A stretch of DNA of 64,000 nt from Fimbriimonadaceae bacterium (GCA_019638775.1 JAHBTD010000002.1:62001-126000); one strand, 5' to 3'; shown: positions 17,000 through 26,459, counted from the first letter of the stretch. The notes: generated by a model not told the origin, from the letters alone. Translations and numbers: made by a program.

Positions 17000-17706
17000 C
17001 GCAGCGAGCGATTGTCACCGGGGCAGGCACTGGAATTGGGAGAGCAGCAGCGATCGAGCTCTCGATGCGTGGCTGTGAGTTGATTTTGGCAGGACGCCGC
17101 ATAGACAAGCTTCACGAAGTTGCCGAGGAGTGCGCCGGAAATGGCTCAGTCGCGCTTCCTCATGCAGCTGACATCTCTACCGCTGAGGGATGCGACAGCG
17201 TGATTCAAGCGGCTCGCGACCTTCCTGGAGGAATTGAACCTGTGCTGGTGAACTGTGCGGGCGCTGCCGCATTTGGTCCTTTGCACGAGATGAGCCAAGA
17301 GTCGATTGAGGTTCAGATCAACACCAATCTTGCCGCACCTATTGAGCTCACGAGGGCGATTCTGCCCTGGATGCTGGAATCGGGCGGGGGGCGCATCGTG
17401 AATGTGGCAAGCATGGCCGCCACGCGGGTTCTGCCAGGCTCGGCGGTGTACTCGGCAACAAAGGCCGGGCTCCTGCAATTTGGGCGTGTGGTCCTTCAGG
17501 AGTATCGCGATCGAGGGGTTTTGGTGACAACGGTTCTGTGCGGAGCAGTGGACACGCCTCTTTGGGATGACCTGGAGTTTTCACCCAACCGCAATGACAT
17601 GATCCCGGTTGACATGATCGGCAAAGTCATCGCTCAAGTGGTCACCGCTCAACGGAATATGGTCGTTGAAGAATTGACAGTGATGCCGCTCAAAGGCGTC
17701 CTTTAG
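16996..17706 (+). CDS. Short-chain dehydrogenase/reductase (sepiapterin-reductase-like context)
   Basis: 236 residues, classical SDR. The nucleotide motif is TGAGTGIG at the N-terminus, followed by NCAG near residue 88, then the catalytic Ser (NVASMAA) and YSATKAG (Tyr-x-x-x-Lys). The cofactor loop has AGRR, suggesting NADP(H). Substrate cannot be read from sequence. Its coupling to a PTPS-like gene makes a sepiapterin-reductase-type step plausible; 3-oxoacyl-ACP reductase is the main alternative. Its stop codon lies inside a heptamer array. Confidence 0.85.
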   Translation: MTQRAIVTGAGTGIGRAAAIELSMRGCELILAGRRIDKLHEVAEECAGNGSVALPHAADISTAEGCDSVIQAARDLPGGIEPVLVNCAGAAAFGPLHEMSQESIEVQINTNLAAPIELTRAILPWMLESGGGRIVNVASMAATRVLPGSAVYSATKAGLLQFGRVVLQEYRDRGVLVTTVLCGAVDTPLWDDLEFSPNRNDMIPVDMIGKVIAQVVTAQRNMVVEELTVMPLKGVL

Positions 17707-17743
17707 ATTTTAGATTTTAGATTTTAGATTTTGGATTTTGGAT
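17702..17743. repeat. Heptamer array, 6 units
   Basis: TTTAGAT x4 then TTTGGAT x2, in perfect 7-bp phase. The first unit contains the stop codon of the SDR gene. Confidence 0.9.
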
Positions 17744-17778
17744 TGCCTATTCAAAAATTCATACTTCCGAATCGACGA

Positions 17779-17808
17779 ACGGCCCGGATCAATACTGATC
17801 CGGGCCGT
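17779..17808. terminator. Strong hairpin between convergent genes
   Basis: A perfect 13-bp stem ACGGCCCGGATCA / TGATCCGGGCCGT with loop ATAC lies between the SDR and chemoreceptor genes. Neither side has a clear T-run, so termination is inferred from position and stem strength. Confidence 0.6.
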
Positions 17809-17830
17809 AAGGGACGGTAGCTTTCTTTCG

Positions 17831-20227
17831 TTAGGCAGCTATTCTGGGTGATGCTTGTGCCTTCTCGGCATCCGAGTCCACGATGAACTCCTCGACTTGA
17901 TGCATCAACTGCGACGCCATCTGCCCGAGTTGTTCGGTCTGATCGGCGAGTCCACGCACGGCGTTTTCTTGCTGATCGGTCGCCTGTAAGATTTGACCCA
18001 TTGCGCCTTGAATCTCGCTGGCGCTGGCGGCCATCTCTTCCGCTGCTGCTGCGTTCTGCTCGGTGACGTGAGCGGCCTTGTTCATCGAGGAATGAACATC
18101 TTCCGCCATCGACTTCACTTCGCGGGCGTGGGTCGTAACCGATTCCACGGGTTTGCGAAGCTCTTCGACCTTTTCGAGAATGTTCTCCAGCGCTTCGCGA
18201 GCAAGCTCGGAAAGCCGAGTGCCGTCTTCGACGGCCTCCGTTGCTTGGCCCATCGCCGAGGTCGAATCGCTCACGAGTGTGCGAACCTCTTGGATAAGCG
18301 CGGTGATCTCCTTGGTTGATGTTTGGCTTCGCTCCGCGAGCTTGCGAACCTCTTCGGCAACGACGGCGAAGCCGCGACCCTGCTCGCCTGCTCTTGCTGC
18401 CTCAATAGCGGCATTGAGCGCGAGGAGGTTTGTCTGCTCGGCAATATCATCGATCATGCGAACGATCTCGTCGATCTGCGACGATTTCTGTTCGAGGTCG
18501 GTGAGTTTGCTGGAGGCTTCTCCCGTGGTCTTTCGAATAACCGACATTCCGTCGAGAGTCTGCATAACCGCTTGGCCGCCGGATGTGGCGATTTCGGTCG
18601 CCTCAACCGTCGATTCGGCAGTTTTCACAGCCATCTCTTCGACTTTCTCCATAGCCTCGTGCATGGTCTGAACTTGCGCGACGACGTTGTTGATATGATT
18701 CGCCTGCTCTTGACACGCCTGAGCAACCTCGTGGGCAGCGCGAGCCGTGTCAGAGACCGAAGATGCGACGGTCTGTGAACGCTCGGTGATCGTCTTGGAG
18801 CTTTCGGTGAACGAGTTTGCCGTGTCCTTCAGATCGTCGGACGCGCCCGATACCCTTCTGCTAAAGCTCTTCACAGAGCCGATAACGGTCGACAGGGTGG
18901 AGGCCATGCCTCGGAATGCCTGTCCAAGAGCGTCGTTCTCGTCGCTCTCGCCCTTACGGACTCGAAGGTCGCCGTTCGCGATGTTCTTTGCCCAGCCAAT
19001 CTGCTCGTGCAGTTTGCCGATAAGGGTACGGAATCCATTTGCCAACAGCCCGATCTCATCCTCGCCCTGATGCTTGATCGTCACATCCGTATTGCCAACG
19101 TAGACTTCCTTGAGTGTTGAAGACATCTCGTTGAGCGGGCGAACGATCGCCTTAGAGAGAAGATAGGCAAACACAGCGATGAGCACTGTCGCAATCAAGA
19201 CGATGGCGATGGCGATTTTTCGCGTGGATGCGGCGGTGGCGTAGATCTCGCTGCCGTCGATCTGCACTAAGACGGACCAGCCAAGCCCAGCGTAGCCGAG
19301 AGCGCCGTGGGATCGGTGATAGCCGACAGCTAGAGCCTTGCTTGACTTCTTGTCGGTGGCATCGACAGCTCCACTCTTGTCTGAGGTCGCCAGAACTGCC
19401 GGTGCGTAGCCCTCTTCCTTCAAGTTGCGCTTAAGGAGGACATTCATGTCGTTGACATACTCTGTTTTGCCGGTGGCCATCGGGTTGTAGTCGGTGAGCA
19501 CAACACCTTGATCGTTGATGAGTGTCAGGTGAGCGGATTTGTAGCCCGACTGTTTAAGCTCTTGATAGGCTTCCTCAAAGATCTCTTGAACGACTTTCAT
19601 CTTGGCGTAGTTTCGCCAAACGCCGATGATCTTGCCACTGCGATCGTGGACCGGAGAGGCGTAGCCGATGTACATGCCGTCGGTCTTGAAGATCTCCTTG
19701 ATGTCTTCATCGACCTGGACATCATCGACCCACGTACCCGATAGTTGATCGGTTTCCAAAAACTTGCCGGAAACGCAGTTTTTGAACCATTCTTGATCCT
19801 TGAAATTTTTTGAGAAATAGCGGTCTGTGTTGACCGGTTCACCCGTGTCCGACTTGCTGCTGATTGCAATTACACGTCCGTTGAGATCAACCATCATGCT
19901 CATCAGGTAGATGGGCGTGTAAGTCGCAAGGTTGCGGTTCATCAGCGCTCGAAGGGGAGCGTCGGGTTGGGTCTTGTACCAATATTCTTGGTTGTAGAGT
20001 TCGGTGTTCAGCCCAAATGCTTGTACGTCGCCGTATCGTTCGTATAGGTTTCGTTCGATGCGACTGTTAACGGTAACAGCGGCCGACTCAAGCCTATCCT
20101 TGTCATTTTGTGCGATGCCCGTTGTGATCCTGAGCGCCAGGATTGTCAAAGCGATTGCCGGTAGTAGCCCAAATAACAAGAACAGTAGAATGAGCCGAGC
20201 CCCAAAGTTTGCTCGGATTGATTTCAT
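17831..20227 (-). CDS. Methyl-accepting chemotaxis protein with dCache-type sensor
   Basis: 798 residues. An N-terminal membrane helix is followed by an extracytoplasmic sensor of about 290 residues resembling dCache_1 (a [15 protein letters not shown]-type region, [31 protein letters not shown]). Then come a second membrane helix (about 340-365), HAMP, and a long cytoplasmic coiled-coil signalling domain. The hairpin tip is typical: [23 protein letters not shown] region, [20 protein letters not shown] type. It senses a ligand outside the cytoplasmic membrane and controls CheA. No che genes are nearby. GGAAGGACA precedes the ATG. Confidence 0.95.
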   Translation of the reverse strand: MKSIRANFGARLILLFLLFGLLPAIALTILALRITTGIAQNDKDRLESAAVTVNSRIERNLYERYGDVQAFGLNTELYNQEYWYKTQPDAPLRALMNRNLATYTPIYLMSMMVDLNGRVIAISSKSDTGEPVNTDRYFSKNFKDQEWFKNCVSGKFLETDQLSGTWVDDVQVDEDIKEIFKTDGMYIGYASPVHDRSGKIIGVWRNYAKMKVVQEIFEEAYQELKQSGYKSAHLTLINDQGVVLTDYNPMATGKTEYVNDMNVLLKRNLKEEGYAPAVLATSDKSGAVDATDKKSSKALAVGYHRSHGALGYAGLGWSVLVQIDGSEIYATAASTRKIAIAIVLIATVLIAVFAYLLSKAIVRPLNEMSSTLKEVYVGNTDVTIKHQGEDEIGLLANGFRTLIGKLHEQIGWAKNIANGDLRVRKGESDENDALGQAFRGMASTLSTVIGSVKSFSRRVSGASDDLKDTANSFTESSKTITERSQTVASSVSDTARAAHEVAQACQEQANHINNVVAQVQTMHEAMEKVEEMAVKTAESTVEATEIATSGGQAVMQTLDGMSVIRKTTGEASSKLTDLEQKSSQIDEIVRMIDDIAEQTNLLALNAAIEAARAGEQGRGFAVVAEEVRKLAERSQTSTKEITALIQEVRTLVSDSTSAMGQATEAVEDGTRLSELAREALENILEKVEELRKPVESVTTHAREVKSMAEDVHSSMNKAAHVTEQNAAAAEEMAASASEIQGAMGQILQATDQQENAVRGLADQTEQLGQMASQLMHQVEEFIVDSDAEKAQASPRIAA

Positions 20228-20514
20228 CTAGTGTCCTTCCGTGATGCTTTGCTCTCCCCACCTTCGTATCGGAAAGTTAAGAGACCGATTTTGGCGATAC
20301 ACTGAAAAATTGCGGGGAATGGAGCAATCTCGACCCCATGCAGTGGTGGGAATTCATTCGCTGAGTTCACAAAAGCGTGTGAGTACAGCTTTCAGGCACG
20401 GCCCTTAACAATTTCTTCAAGGGGTCCCAAAGAAACTTGCGTCTATCGGGATAGAATCGTCGTCCAATAAAAGCAAGAGCATGATACAACTCTGTAACAC
20501 ACTGGCACGTCATC
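20228..20514. other. Intergenic region upstream of chemoreceptor and HNH gene
   Basis: Holds the divergent upstream regions of the chemoreceptor gene (minus) and the HNH gene leader (plus). I find no gene and no convincing promoter pair. Confidence 0.35.
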
Positions 20515-20606
20515 TGTGTCATCCACCTATGTGGAGCGACACGATAATACGCACTCGGATCATCGCCGACCCGTCGGCCCGTGTGCGTGTGCATGCGGGC
20601 CTTTTT
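20515..20606 (+). promoter_or_regulatory. Structured leader with intrinsic terminator and possible antiterminator
   Basis: A first hairpin has outer stem GTGTC/GACAC and inner stem CCAC/GTGG. An 11-bp terminator stem follows (20576-20586 with 20591-20601, loop GTGT) and runs straight into TTTTT at 20602-20606. The segment ATACGCAC (20547-20554) can pair instead with GTGCGTGT (20583-20590), which would break the terminator. The HNH gene starts 45 bases after the T-run. There is no plus-strand gene upstream that would need terminating, so attenuation of the HNH gene, or a small RNA ending here, are the options. Confidence 0.6.
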
Positions 20607-20650
20607 GTTCACGAGAGGAGGATCGGTTCGATTCGTTAGGGAGATACAGA

Positions 20651-21196
20651 ATGTCCAGCACCCCAGTCTTATTGTTGAACGTCAACTATGAGCCGCTGAA
20701 CGTCTGCACAATGCGGCGTGCGATGTCGCTTCTGCTGCTAGGCAAGGCCGACGTCATCCACGACCGCGAACATCCGCTTGTGACGGGCCGCGGCGAAGTC
20801 CGCGCGCCATCGGTGATGAAAATGCGCTACTCGGTCAGAAGGCCGATGCCTCAGCTTCGGCTGTCACGGCATTCAATCCTGGCGCGCGACAACTACACCT
20901 GCCAGTATTGCGGCACGAAGGGAAGAGATTTGACCCTCGACCACGTGGTGCCGAAGTGGGCAGGCGGTCCGGGAAGCTGGGACAATCTGGTGGCCTGCTG
21001 CCGTCGATGCAACCTGAAGAAGGGGGACAAGACTCCTCAGCAGGCGGGTATGCGATTGGCGAAGAAGCCAAAGCGGCCGCACTTCATCCCGTACCTTTCG
21101 CTGCCGGTGTACCTTCAGGCCAGAAACCGTCAGGAGTGGCAGGATTACTTGCCGATCTTTGATGAGTTTGTGGGCGAGAAGGCATATGCGGGGTGA
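20651..21196 (+). CDS. HNH endonuclease family protein
   Basis: 181 residues. The N-terminal LLLNVNYEPLNVCTMRRA segment is typical of a widespread chromosomal HNH family. The HNH core follows, with a zinc site CxxC (CQYCG), the LTLDHVVPKWAGG active-site strand and CCRRCNLKKGDKTP. The function of this family in cells is not established. ATG 20651 is chosen over a longer frame from 20516 because AGGGAGA precedes it and the extra N-terminus reads through the leader hairpins. It lies behind the terminator at 20576-20606. Confidence 0.88.
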   Translation: MSSTPVLLLNVNYEPLNVCTMRRAMSLLLLGKADVIHDREHPLVTGRGEVRAPSVMKMRYSVRRPMPQLRLSRHSILARDNYTCQYCGTKGRDLTLDHVVPKWAGGPGSWDNLVACCRRCNLKKGDKTPQQAGMRLAKKPKRPHFIPYLSLPVYLQARNRQEWQDYLPIFDEFVGEKAYAG

Positions 21197-21203
21197 TGTT
21201 TCG

Positions 21204-21252
21204 CAGCTATCGGCAATCAGCTATCGGCAATCAGCTATCGGCTATCAGCAAT
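21204..21252. repeat. Heptamer array, 7 units
   Basis: CAGCTAT and CGGCAAT alternate (CAGCTAT, CGGCAAT, CAGCTAT, CGGCAAT, CAGCTAT, CGGCTAT, CAGCAAT). It begins 8 bases after the HNH stop. A hairpin GGCTTGATG/CATCAAGCC follows at 21257-21284. Confidence 0.9.
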
Positions 21253-21256
21253 CTTG

Positions 21257-21284
21257 GGCTTGATGGTTATTCAATCATCAAGCC
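21257..21284. terminator. Hairpin after the HNH gene
   Basis: A 9-bp perfect stem (21257-21265 with 21276-21284), 10-base loop, without a T-run. It is possibly a terminator of the HNH transcript. Confidence 0.4.
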
Positions 21285-21323
21285 TTAGATTATTAGTCAG
21301 TCCATGACATCTTTCATTGAATA

Positions 21324-21358
21324 GCTCGGATGGCTGATCGCCGATAACTGATCGCCCC
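21324..21358. repeat. Heptamer array, 5 units
   Basis: GCTCGGA, TGGCTGA, TCGCCGA, TAACTGA, TCGCCCC in 7-bp phase, ending 12 bases before the metH ATG. It is less regular than the 21204 array. Confidence 0.6.
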
Positions 21359-21369
21359 ATAATACAAAT

Positions 21370-23325
21370 ATGAAGTTCGATTCGCCGCTGGTGGATGCCC
21401 TTGCCGACCGCGTTCTTGTCTGGGACGGGGCCACGGGCACACAGATTCAGGCGGCGAACCTGGACGACAGCGACTTCATCCTGAAACCGTCGGCAGACTA
21501 TTCCGACGCCGTCAACCAAGCCGCCGAACGCCTGGGCGGAAAGCTCCTCGACGGCTGCAACGAAATCCTCAGCCTCACCCGCCCGGACGTGATCGCGGGA
21601 ATCCATCACCGCTACTTCGATGCCGGGTCGGACATGGTGGAGACGAACACCTTCGGCTCTACCAGTATCGTACTCGCCGAGTACGAGATTCCCGAGCTGG
21701 TCTGGGATGTCAGCCTTGCTTCGGCAAAGATCGGGCGCAAGGCCGCCGACGAAGCCTCTGCCAAAGCCGGAAAGCCGAAGTTCGTGGTGGGCGGGCTCGG
21801 ACCGGGGACGAAGCTGATCAGCCTGGGCAACACGAACTGGCAAGAGCTGGAAGAGACCTACTTCACCTCTTCGCTTGCCCTCATCGAAGGCGGAGTCGAC
21901 GCTATCCTCCTGGAAACTTTGCAGGACCTGCTGATGGTCAAAGCCGGGATCGTCGCCGCGAACCGCGCGATGGCGGAAGCGGGGAAGCGGCTGCCGCTTT
22001 TCGTCCAGGTTACGATGGAGCAGACTGGAACCATGCTCCTCGGCTCGGAGATGGGGGCGGCCCTGAACATGCTGGAGGCGTTCCCGTCGGTAGTGGCCGT
22101 GGGGATGAACTGCGCGACCGGCCCAGTGGAGATGACCCCGCACGTCCGGTTCCTTTCGCAGAATTCGACCAGGCCGATCTCTATCCAGCCCAACGCTGGT
22201 CTGCCCGTAATGGAAAAGGGCCAAGCGGTTTACAAGCTCTCCCCCGACGAGCTTGCCGAGCATCATCGACACTTCGTCGAGGACCTCGGCGTGGCGATGG
22301 TCGGCGGGTGCTGCGGCACCACGCCGGAGCACATCAAAGCCGTTGCCGAAAAGGTGGGCGGCATGAAACACGGAAGCGTGGCGCATTGGCAGAAGGTGCG
22401 CGGGCTGTTCCCCGGCTTCGACTTCGACATGAAGACCGACGAGCAGGCCCAGGCGCTCAAGCTGGTCGGGTGCTCCAGCCTCTACCAATTCCAGCCTTAT
22501 AAGCAGGATTCCAGCTTCTTCATCATTGGCGAAAAGACCAACGCCAACGGCTCCAAGGCCTTCCGCGAGATGCTCGCAGCGGAAAACTGGGAGGGCCTCA
22601 CTGAGCTTGCCAGAGAGCTTGAAGGGGAAGGCTCGCACGTTTTGGATGTGTGTACAGCGTTTGTGGGTCGCGACGAAGTGCGCGACATGACCACACTCCT
22701 GAGCTACTACAACCGTCATATCCAGGTTCCGCTCATGATCGATTCGACTGAGGTGCCGGTGGTCGAAGCCGCTTTGCAGACGGTCGCGGGGAAGCCGATC
22801 GTGAACTCCATCAACTTTGAGGATGGCGAGTCGCGGACCGAGAAGGTGCTCGCCTTGTGCAAGAAGTACGGCGCGGCGGTGGTCGCGCTCACCATCGACG
22901 AGAAGGGAATGGCGAAGTCGGTAGAGGAGAAGGTGGCGATTGCCGAGCGCATCCTTGAGCGAACACGCGCTGCCGGTCTGCCCGATCACGACGTTTTCAT
23001 CGACTGTCTCACCTTTACGCTCGGCTCGGGGGATGAGGAGTTCCGGCAGTCGGGGATGGCGACCATCGAGGCGATTCGGGAGTTGCGAAAGCGGCATCCG
23101 CTGGTGAACGCGACCCTCGGTGTGAGCAACGTGAGCTTTGGGCTAAAGCCCGCGCTGCGCATTATTTTGAACTCGGTCTTCTTGCATTACGCACTCGAGG
23201 CCGGCCTCACCAGCGCTATCGTCCACTTTAGCAAGATCAAGCCGGAGAATCGGATCGATCCGGAAGTTTGGAAAATCGCCAGCGACCTGGTTTTTGATAA
23301 GCGGGTGTTTGCTGAAAGTGCGTAG
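21370..23325 (+). CDS. metH: Methionine synthase N-terminal module (homocysteine + folate domains only)
   Basis: 651 residues. The homocysteine-binding barrel has its zinc cysteines at Cys248 (MNCATG) and Cys314/Cys315 (GGCCGTT). The methyl-tetrahydrofolate (pterin-binding) barrel follows, with GEKTNANGSKAFRE, DVCTAFVGRDE, IDSTEVPVVEAAL and GVSNVSFGL. The chain stops after KRVFAESA. The cobalamin-binding and reactivation domains of a full MetH (about 1,200 residues) are missing, and the next gene is on the other strand. It must therefore work with a separate cobalamin protein or be a split MetH. There is no Shine-Dalgarno; CATAAT lies 6 bases before the ATG. Confidence 0.92.
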   Translation: MKFDSPLVDALADRVLVWDGATGTQIQAANLDDSDFILKPSADYSDAVNQAAERLGGKLLDGCNEILSLTRPDVIAGIHHRYFDAGSDMVETNTFGSTSIVLAEYEIPELVWDVSLASAKIGRKAADEASAKAGKPKFVVGGLGPGTKLISLGNTNWQELEETYFTSSLALIEGGVDAILLETLQDLLMVKAGIVAANRAMAEAGKRLPLFVQVTMEQTGTMLLGSEMGAALNMLEAFPSVVAVGMNCATGPVEMTPHVRFLSQNSTRPISIQPNAGLPVMEKGQAVYKLSPDELAEHHRHFVEDLGVAMVGGCCGTTPEHIKAVAEKVGGMKHGSVAHWQKVRGLFPGFDFDMKTDEQAQALKLVGCSSLYQFQPYKQDSSFFIIGEKTNANGSKAFREMLAAENWEGLTELARELEGEGSHVLDVCTAFVGRDEVRDMTTLLSYYNRHIQVPLMIDSTEVPVVEAALQTVAGKPIVNSINFEDGESRTEKVLALCKKYGAAVVALTIDEKGMAKSVEEKVAIAERILERTRAAGLPDHDVFIDCLTFTLGSGDEEFRQSGMATIEAIRELRKRHPLVNATLGVSNVSFGLKPALRIILNSVFLHYALEAGLTSAIVHFSKIKPENRIDPEVWKIASDLVFDKRVFAESA

Positions 23326-23364
23326 CGAGAAGGCAGAAAGCGCTAAGCAAGCATCAGAGCCATC

Positions 23365-24408
23365 CTACTTCTTGATTGCCGAGAGCGGAAACTTCACCCA
23401 GTGCATGATTCCGTCGCTTCCCGAAATCGACACCGCAACAAGCGCATAAACGTGAGTTTTGTCGTGAGTCACTAGCCCAACGTGGTTCAGATGGTAATTC
23501 TTGGGCAGGGAATAGCCTGCGTTCTTCAGGACCTTATCCAATCTGACCAGCCCTGAACTCTGCGTCCAAAGTGTCGCGTTTGCTTTTTGCGATGATCCAA
23601 TAATATTGCCAGACGGAGACATTCGGGCACTGCCTGCATCATTCATGTAGGGCACACTCGGCTTGCCATTCGCCCACAAGACCATTCCCGCAGCGCCCTC
23701 CCCTTCCGCGTGTCCGATGAATTTCGAACCATCATGTGATTGAGCAAACGGATAGATAACCCTAATCTCATCCGAAATCCATCCGATAGTGGTGGCGCGT
23801 CCCCTCTGATCCCAACGACATGCAATCTGCCTCCCTTGCCAAGTGGTAGAGCCAAGGACAGACTTTCCGTCTTTGGCCAACATCATGAGATTGACGGAAG
23901 CCTTTCCGTCATTAAGTGGTGACTTGAGCTTCACCGTTGATGCATTTGCCAAGAGCAGATAATAGTCACGAGCTAAACTCGCTCCCTTCAAATCTTCTCG
24001 AATGAGGACGATCCTGCCGTCGCCGCTAATGCCCTCACCTGAGGCGCTTTCATAGGCAGCAGCCGTGAGAGGGAAGATCGTCGGCTTTCCGCCGATTTTA
24101 AGTTTATAAGCTTTGGCGTTTGATTCGTCAGATCCGATAGACCCGACAATGGTCAGTCCGTCATCGGCAATAGCGACAGCGGTGCTGTAATCGCTATCGG
24201 GGAAGATTTCTTTCGTCTTTGTCGCCTTTGTCCAATGGAAAGCCACAGTGCGATGGCCGGAGTAATAGTAACCAATAACAGCTTTGCCATCTGCTGAGAG
24301 GTCTTGAAAGAAGGGCAGTTCGTTGTTCTTTGGTAAAGGTATGCGGATCATCTCGACAGATTGGCTTTGGGGGAAGGACACCAACAGGGCAAGGACGCTG
24401 GTCAGCAT
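23365..24408 (-). CDS. Secreted protein with HAF-type beta repeats
   Basis: About 347 residues. A short hydrophobic N-terminus (MLTSVLALLVS) looks like a signal peptide. The rest is a run of repeats of about 45-50 residues containing SADGKAVIGY, ADDGLTIVGS, SGDGRIVLI, KDGKSVLGST and SPSGNIIGSS. These resemble HAF-type extracellular repeats or a propeller-like fold. An upstream frame to 24549 exists but lacks signal-like character. Function unknown. It converges with metH. Confidence 0.65.
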   Translation of the reverse strand: MLTSVLALLVSFPQSQSVEMIRIPLPKNNELPFFQDLSADGKAVIGYYYSGHRTVAFHWTKATKTKEIFPDSDYSTAVAIADDGLTIVGSIGSDESNAKAYKLKIGGKPTIFPLTAAAYESASGEGISGDGRIVLIREDLKGASLARDYYLLLANASTVKLKSPLNDGKASVNLMMLAKDGKSVLGSTTWQGRQIACRWDQRGRATTIGWISDEIRVIYPFAQSHDGSKFIGHAEGEGAAGMVLWANGKPSVPYMNDAGSARMSPSGNIIGSSQKANATLWTQSSGLVRLDKVLKNAGYSLPKNYHLNHVGLVTHDKTHVYALVAVSISGSDGIMHWVKFPLSAIKK

Positions 24409-24582
24409 GGCACCATTATTCTGTATCAACTTAGTGCAGTACGAAGCAAGTTTTTTTTGGGCAGATTGATTCCTAAATGGGAGCGTGAACACAAGCTGCG
24501 AGCTTAGGCGTGTGGACCAAAATCCGGGTCGGCAATCACGGTCCGGCATCGGTATGGCGCTCTAAGACGGTATCCTTGCCGA

Positions 24583-25341
24583 ATGATCGCATCCACCCTC
24601 ATCGCCGGAATCTTCCTGCTGACCCAAGCCCCCAAGACCGAGGTTGTTGATCTTTCGGTCGGCAAAGGGAACACCGCTGCCTATGGCGACATCGTCACTA
24701 TGAATGTCCAGCTTAAGGACGGCAAAGGGAACCTGCTGTTAAGCTCGGACAAAGCCCCTCCAACGGCTTGGCACCTTGGCATGCGCGATGAAGAGGGCGG
24801 CAACACGTTCTTGCCGCTAGGTGAATTCGACAAAGCGATCAAGGGCATGATGGTGGGCGGAAAGCGAAAGATCACCATCCCACCAGAGTTGGGCTTTGGC
24901 GAGCTGACGGTCGGGCGCATTCAGCCGAACAGCACGCTCATCTTCGAGGTTGAACTGTTCGACATTCGGAAGAAGGATAGCGAGCCTTTGCTCAAAATCG
25001 TCGACACCAAAGAGGGGACGGGCGATTCGGTTGTCCAAGGGGACCTGGTGGAAGTTCACTATCGGGGCAAGTTTTTGAACGGCGTCCAGTTCGACAGTTC
25101 GTATGAGCGGATGGAGTCTGACGGCAAGGTTGTTGCCCGTCCGCTTGAAGTGACGGTTGGGGTGACGCGGTTGATCAAAGGTTTTACCGATGGACTGATG
25201 GGTCTAAAAGTGGGCGGGCGCCGTACGCTCACGATTCCCTATGAGATGGGATATGGCCCACAAGGGCGCGGCGGCGCAATTCCTCCCTTTGCCACTCTTG
25301 TCTTTGAGCTTGAACTGGTTTCGATCAAGAAGGGAAACTAG
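24583..25341 (+). CDS. Double FKBP-type peptidyl-prolyl isomerase
   Basis: 252 residues. An N-terminal hydrophobic segment (MIASTLIAGIFLL) acts as signal or anchor, followed by two FKBP domains (about 22-125 and 135-250). Both carry the family core: a GD.V.V strand, LGEFDKAIKGMMVGGKRKITIP in domain 1 and GFTDGLMGLKVGGRRTLTIP in domain 2. Both end in the PP.ELGFG / YEMGYG and LIFEVEL/LVFELEL strands. It probably helps fold exported proteins. There is no Shine-Dalgarno; TATCCT ends 6 bases before the ATG. Confidence 0.93.
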   Translation: MIASTLIAGIFLLTQAPKTEVVDLSVGKGNTAAYGDIVTMNVQLKDGKGNLLLSSDKAPPTAWHLGMRDEEGGNTFLPLGEFDKAIKGMMVGGKRKITIPPELGFGELTVGRIQPNSTLIFEVELFDIRKKDSEPLLKIVDTKEGTGDSVVQGDLVEVHYRGKFLNGVQFDSSYERMESDGKVVARPLEVTVGVTRLIKGFTDGLMGLKVGGRRTLTIPYEMGYGPQGRGGAIPPFATLVFELELVSIKKGN

Positions 25342-25343
25342 GG

Positions 25344-25399
25344 CCTCAGCGATCAGCGAACGAGAGAAAGGTGATCGCCGATTGCTGATCGCTGAGAGC
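25344..25399. repeat. Heptamer array, 8 units
   Basis: CCTCAGC, GATCAGC, GAACGAG, AGAAAGG, TGATCGC, CGATTGC, TGATCGC, TGAGAGC. It fills the gap between the convergent FKBP and HAAS-type genes. Confidence 0.75.
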
Positions 25400-25403
25400 T
25401 TTC

Positions 25404-26459
25404 CTAAGCCATCGCCCTCCTCTTCAGTTTGAGGAACCCTAGCCACCACCCGAACCAAACTGGAACGATTGAGGAGGGCAGCATAAAGCCTAGGCCCCAA
25501 AGTATCGCCGGGGCTCCTAAGTGAACTGCGATGTGCCCATCAAGGTTATTGCTTCGTATCAAAGACCTCATCCGTGCTGTATCGACTTCGTTGTCGTGCA
25601 CTGCGCGAACGATTAACTGTTCCCAGTCGTGGGCTCGCATTTTCCAAAATTTCTTAGCCTCCGCCAAATTGGCGACAGTTTCCGCGCCTGACGATCTCGT
25701 GAAGATGAGTGAATTCTCATTCGTGGCAGTCGAGCGGTAAAACGGCAACCGGCCGGAGTTGAAGGATTGTGGTATGACGAACTCTCCGTTGTGCATCAAC
25801 TCTGAGGGCATTGACGTCCGTTCTCCTACTACCAAGGTGTCGTTTGGTGCAGAAGGGCTCAAACCATAGGCAAGTATGCCAGTTCGCAACACGTCCAGCG
25901 AGTGTTCGAGGTTCTTTCTCTCTGCATTGCGATACTGAATGTACTCGCTGGCATTTGACCTTGAAACGTAGCTGTCTACTTGCGATCCGCTCAACATTGT
26001 GTATCCAGCAAAAACCATCAAGAGGGGTGTCAGGATGATCGAATATCCAAGACTTAGCTTCAACGGGACGCGCTTAGTTATGAAACTGATGATCGCGTAT
26101 GGAATGAGCAAGAGGGCGGCCAATCCGAGAGTGGAACTGTCTCTCTGGATGCCGACATAACCAAAACTTGTAATGATGATCACTGTCAGGATCGACTGAG
26201 CGCTTAGCATACGTGGTGAAACGTGTCCTGCACATAGGTTTCGGATTGTGTTGTGGACAAACTGACGTGGATTCCCAAAGCTTTCGATAGCAAGCCTCTC
26301 CGCCAACATGGGCTCGACTCCTTGCCTTTGCACCTCTTCAGCCGAAAGCCGTAAATGATCTTCGACTTCGCTTTGTAACTCTATGACCTTTCGAGTTGGG
26401 AGCTTGCCTTTGAGTCGTCGCTCCAGTTCTACGAGATACCAAGATATGTAGTTAGCCAT
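25404..26459 (-). CDS. HAAS-type (permease-prefix-like) membrane protein
   Basis: 351 residues. The N-terminal 75 residues (WYLVELERRLKGKLP, EVEDHLRLSAEE, AIESFGNPRQFVH) form the HAAS/DUF1700-like helical domain usually found next to PadR regulators. Four likely membrane helices (about 80-175) follow, then an extracytoplasmic region of about 150 residues and a last helix with a basic end. It overlaps the padR gene by 8 bases, so the two are one operon under the PadR-type operator. Function unknown; such proteins are often linked to membrane stress. Confidence 0.8.
   Translation of the reverse strand: MANYISWYLVELERRLKGKLPTRKVIELQSEVEDHLRLSAEEVQRQGVEPMLAERLAIESFGNPRQFVHNTIRNLCAGHVSPRMLSAQSILTVIIITSFGYVGIQRDSSTLGLAALLLIPYAIISFITKRVPLKLSLGYSIILTPLLMVFAGYTMLSGSQVDSYVSRSNASEYIQYRNAERKNLEHSLDVLRTGILAYGLSPSAPNDTLVVGERTSMPSELMHNGEFVIPQSFNSGRLPFYRSTATNENSLIFTRSSGAETVANLAEAKKFWKMRAHDWEQLIVRAVHDNEVDTARMRSLIRSNNLDGHIAVHLGAPAILWGLGFMLPSSIVPVWFGWWLGFLKLKRRAMA

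Noticed and set aside
20600-20650. tRNA-like T-arm (GGTTCGATTC)
   Set aside because: No acceptor, D or anticodon arms can be built around it.
21271-23097. Long minus-strand frame of 608 codons
   Set aside because: It mirrors metH; the protein is His/Arg/Gly-rich with no family pattern, while the plus strand encodes a clear MetH.
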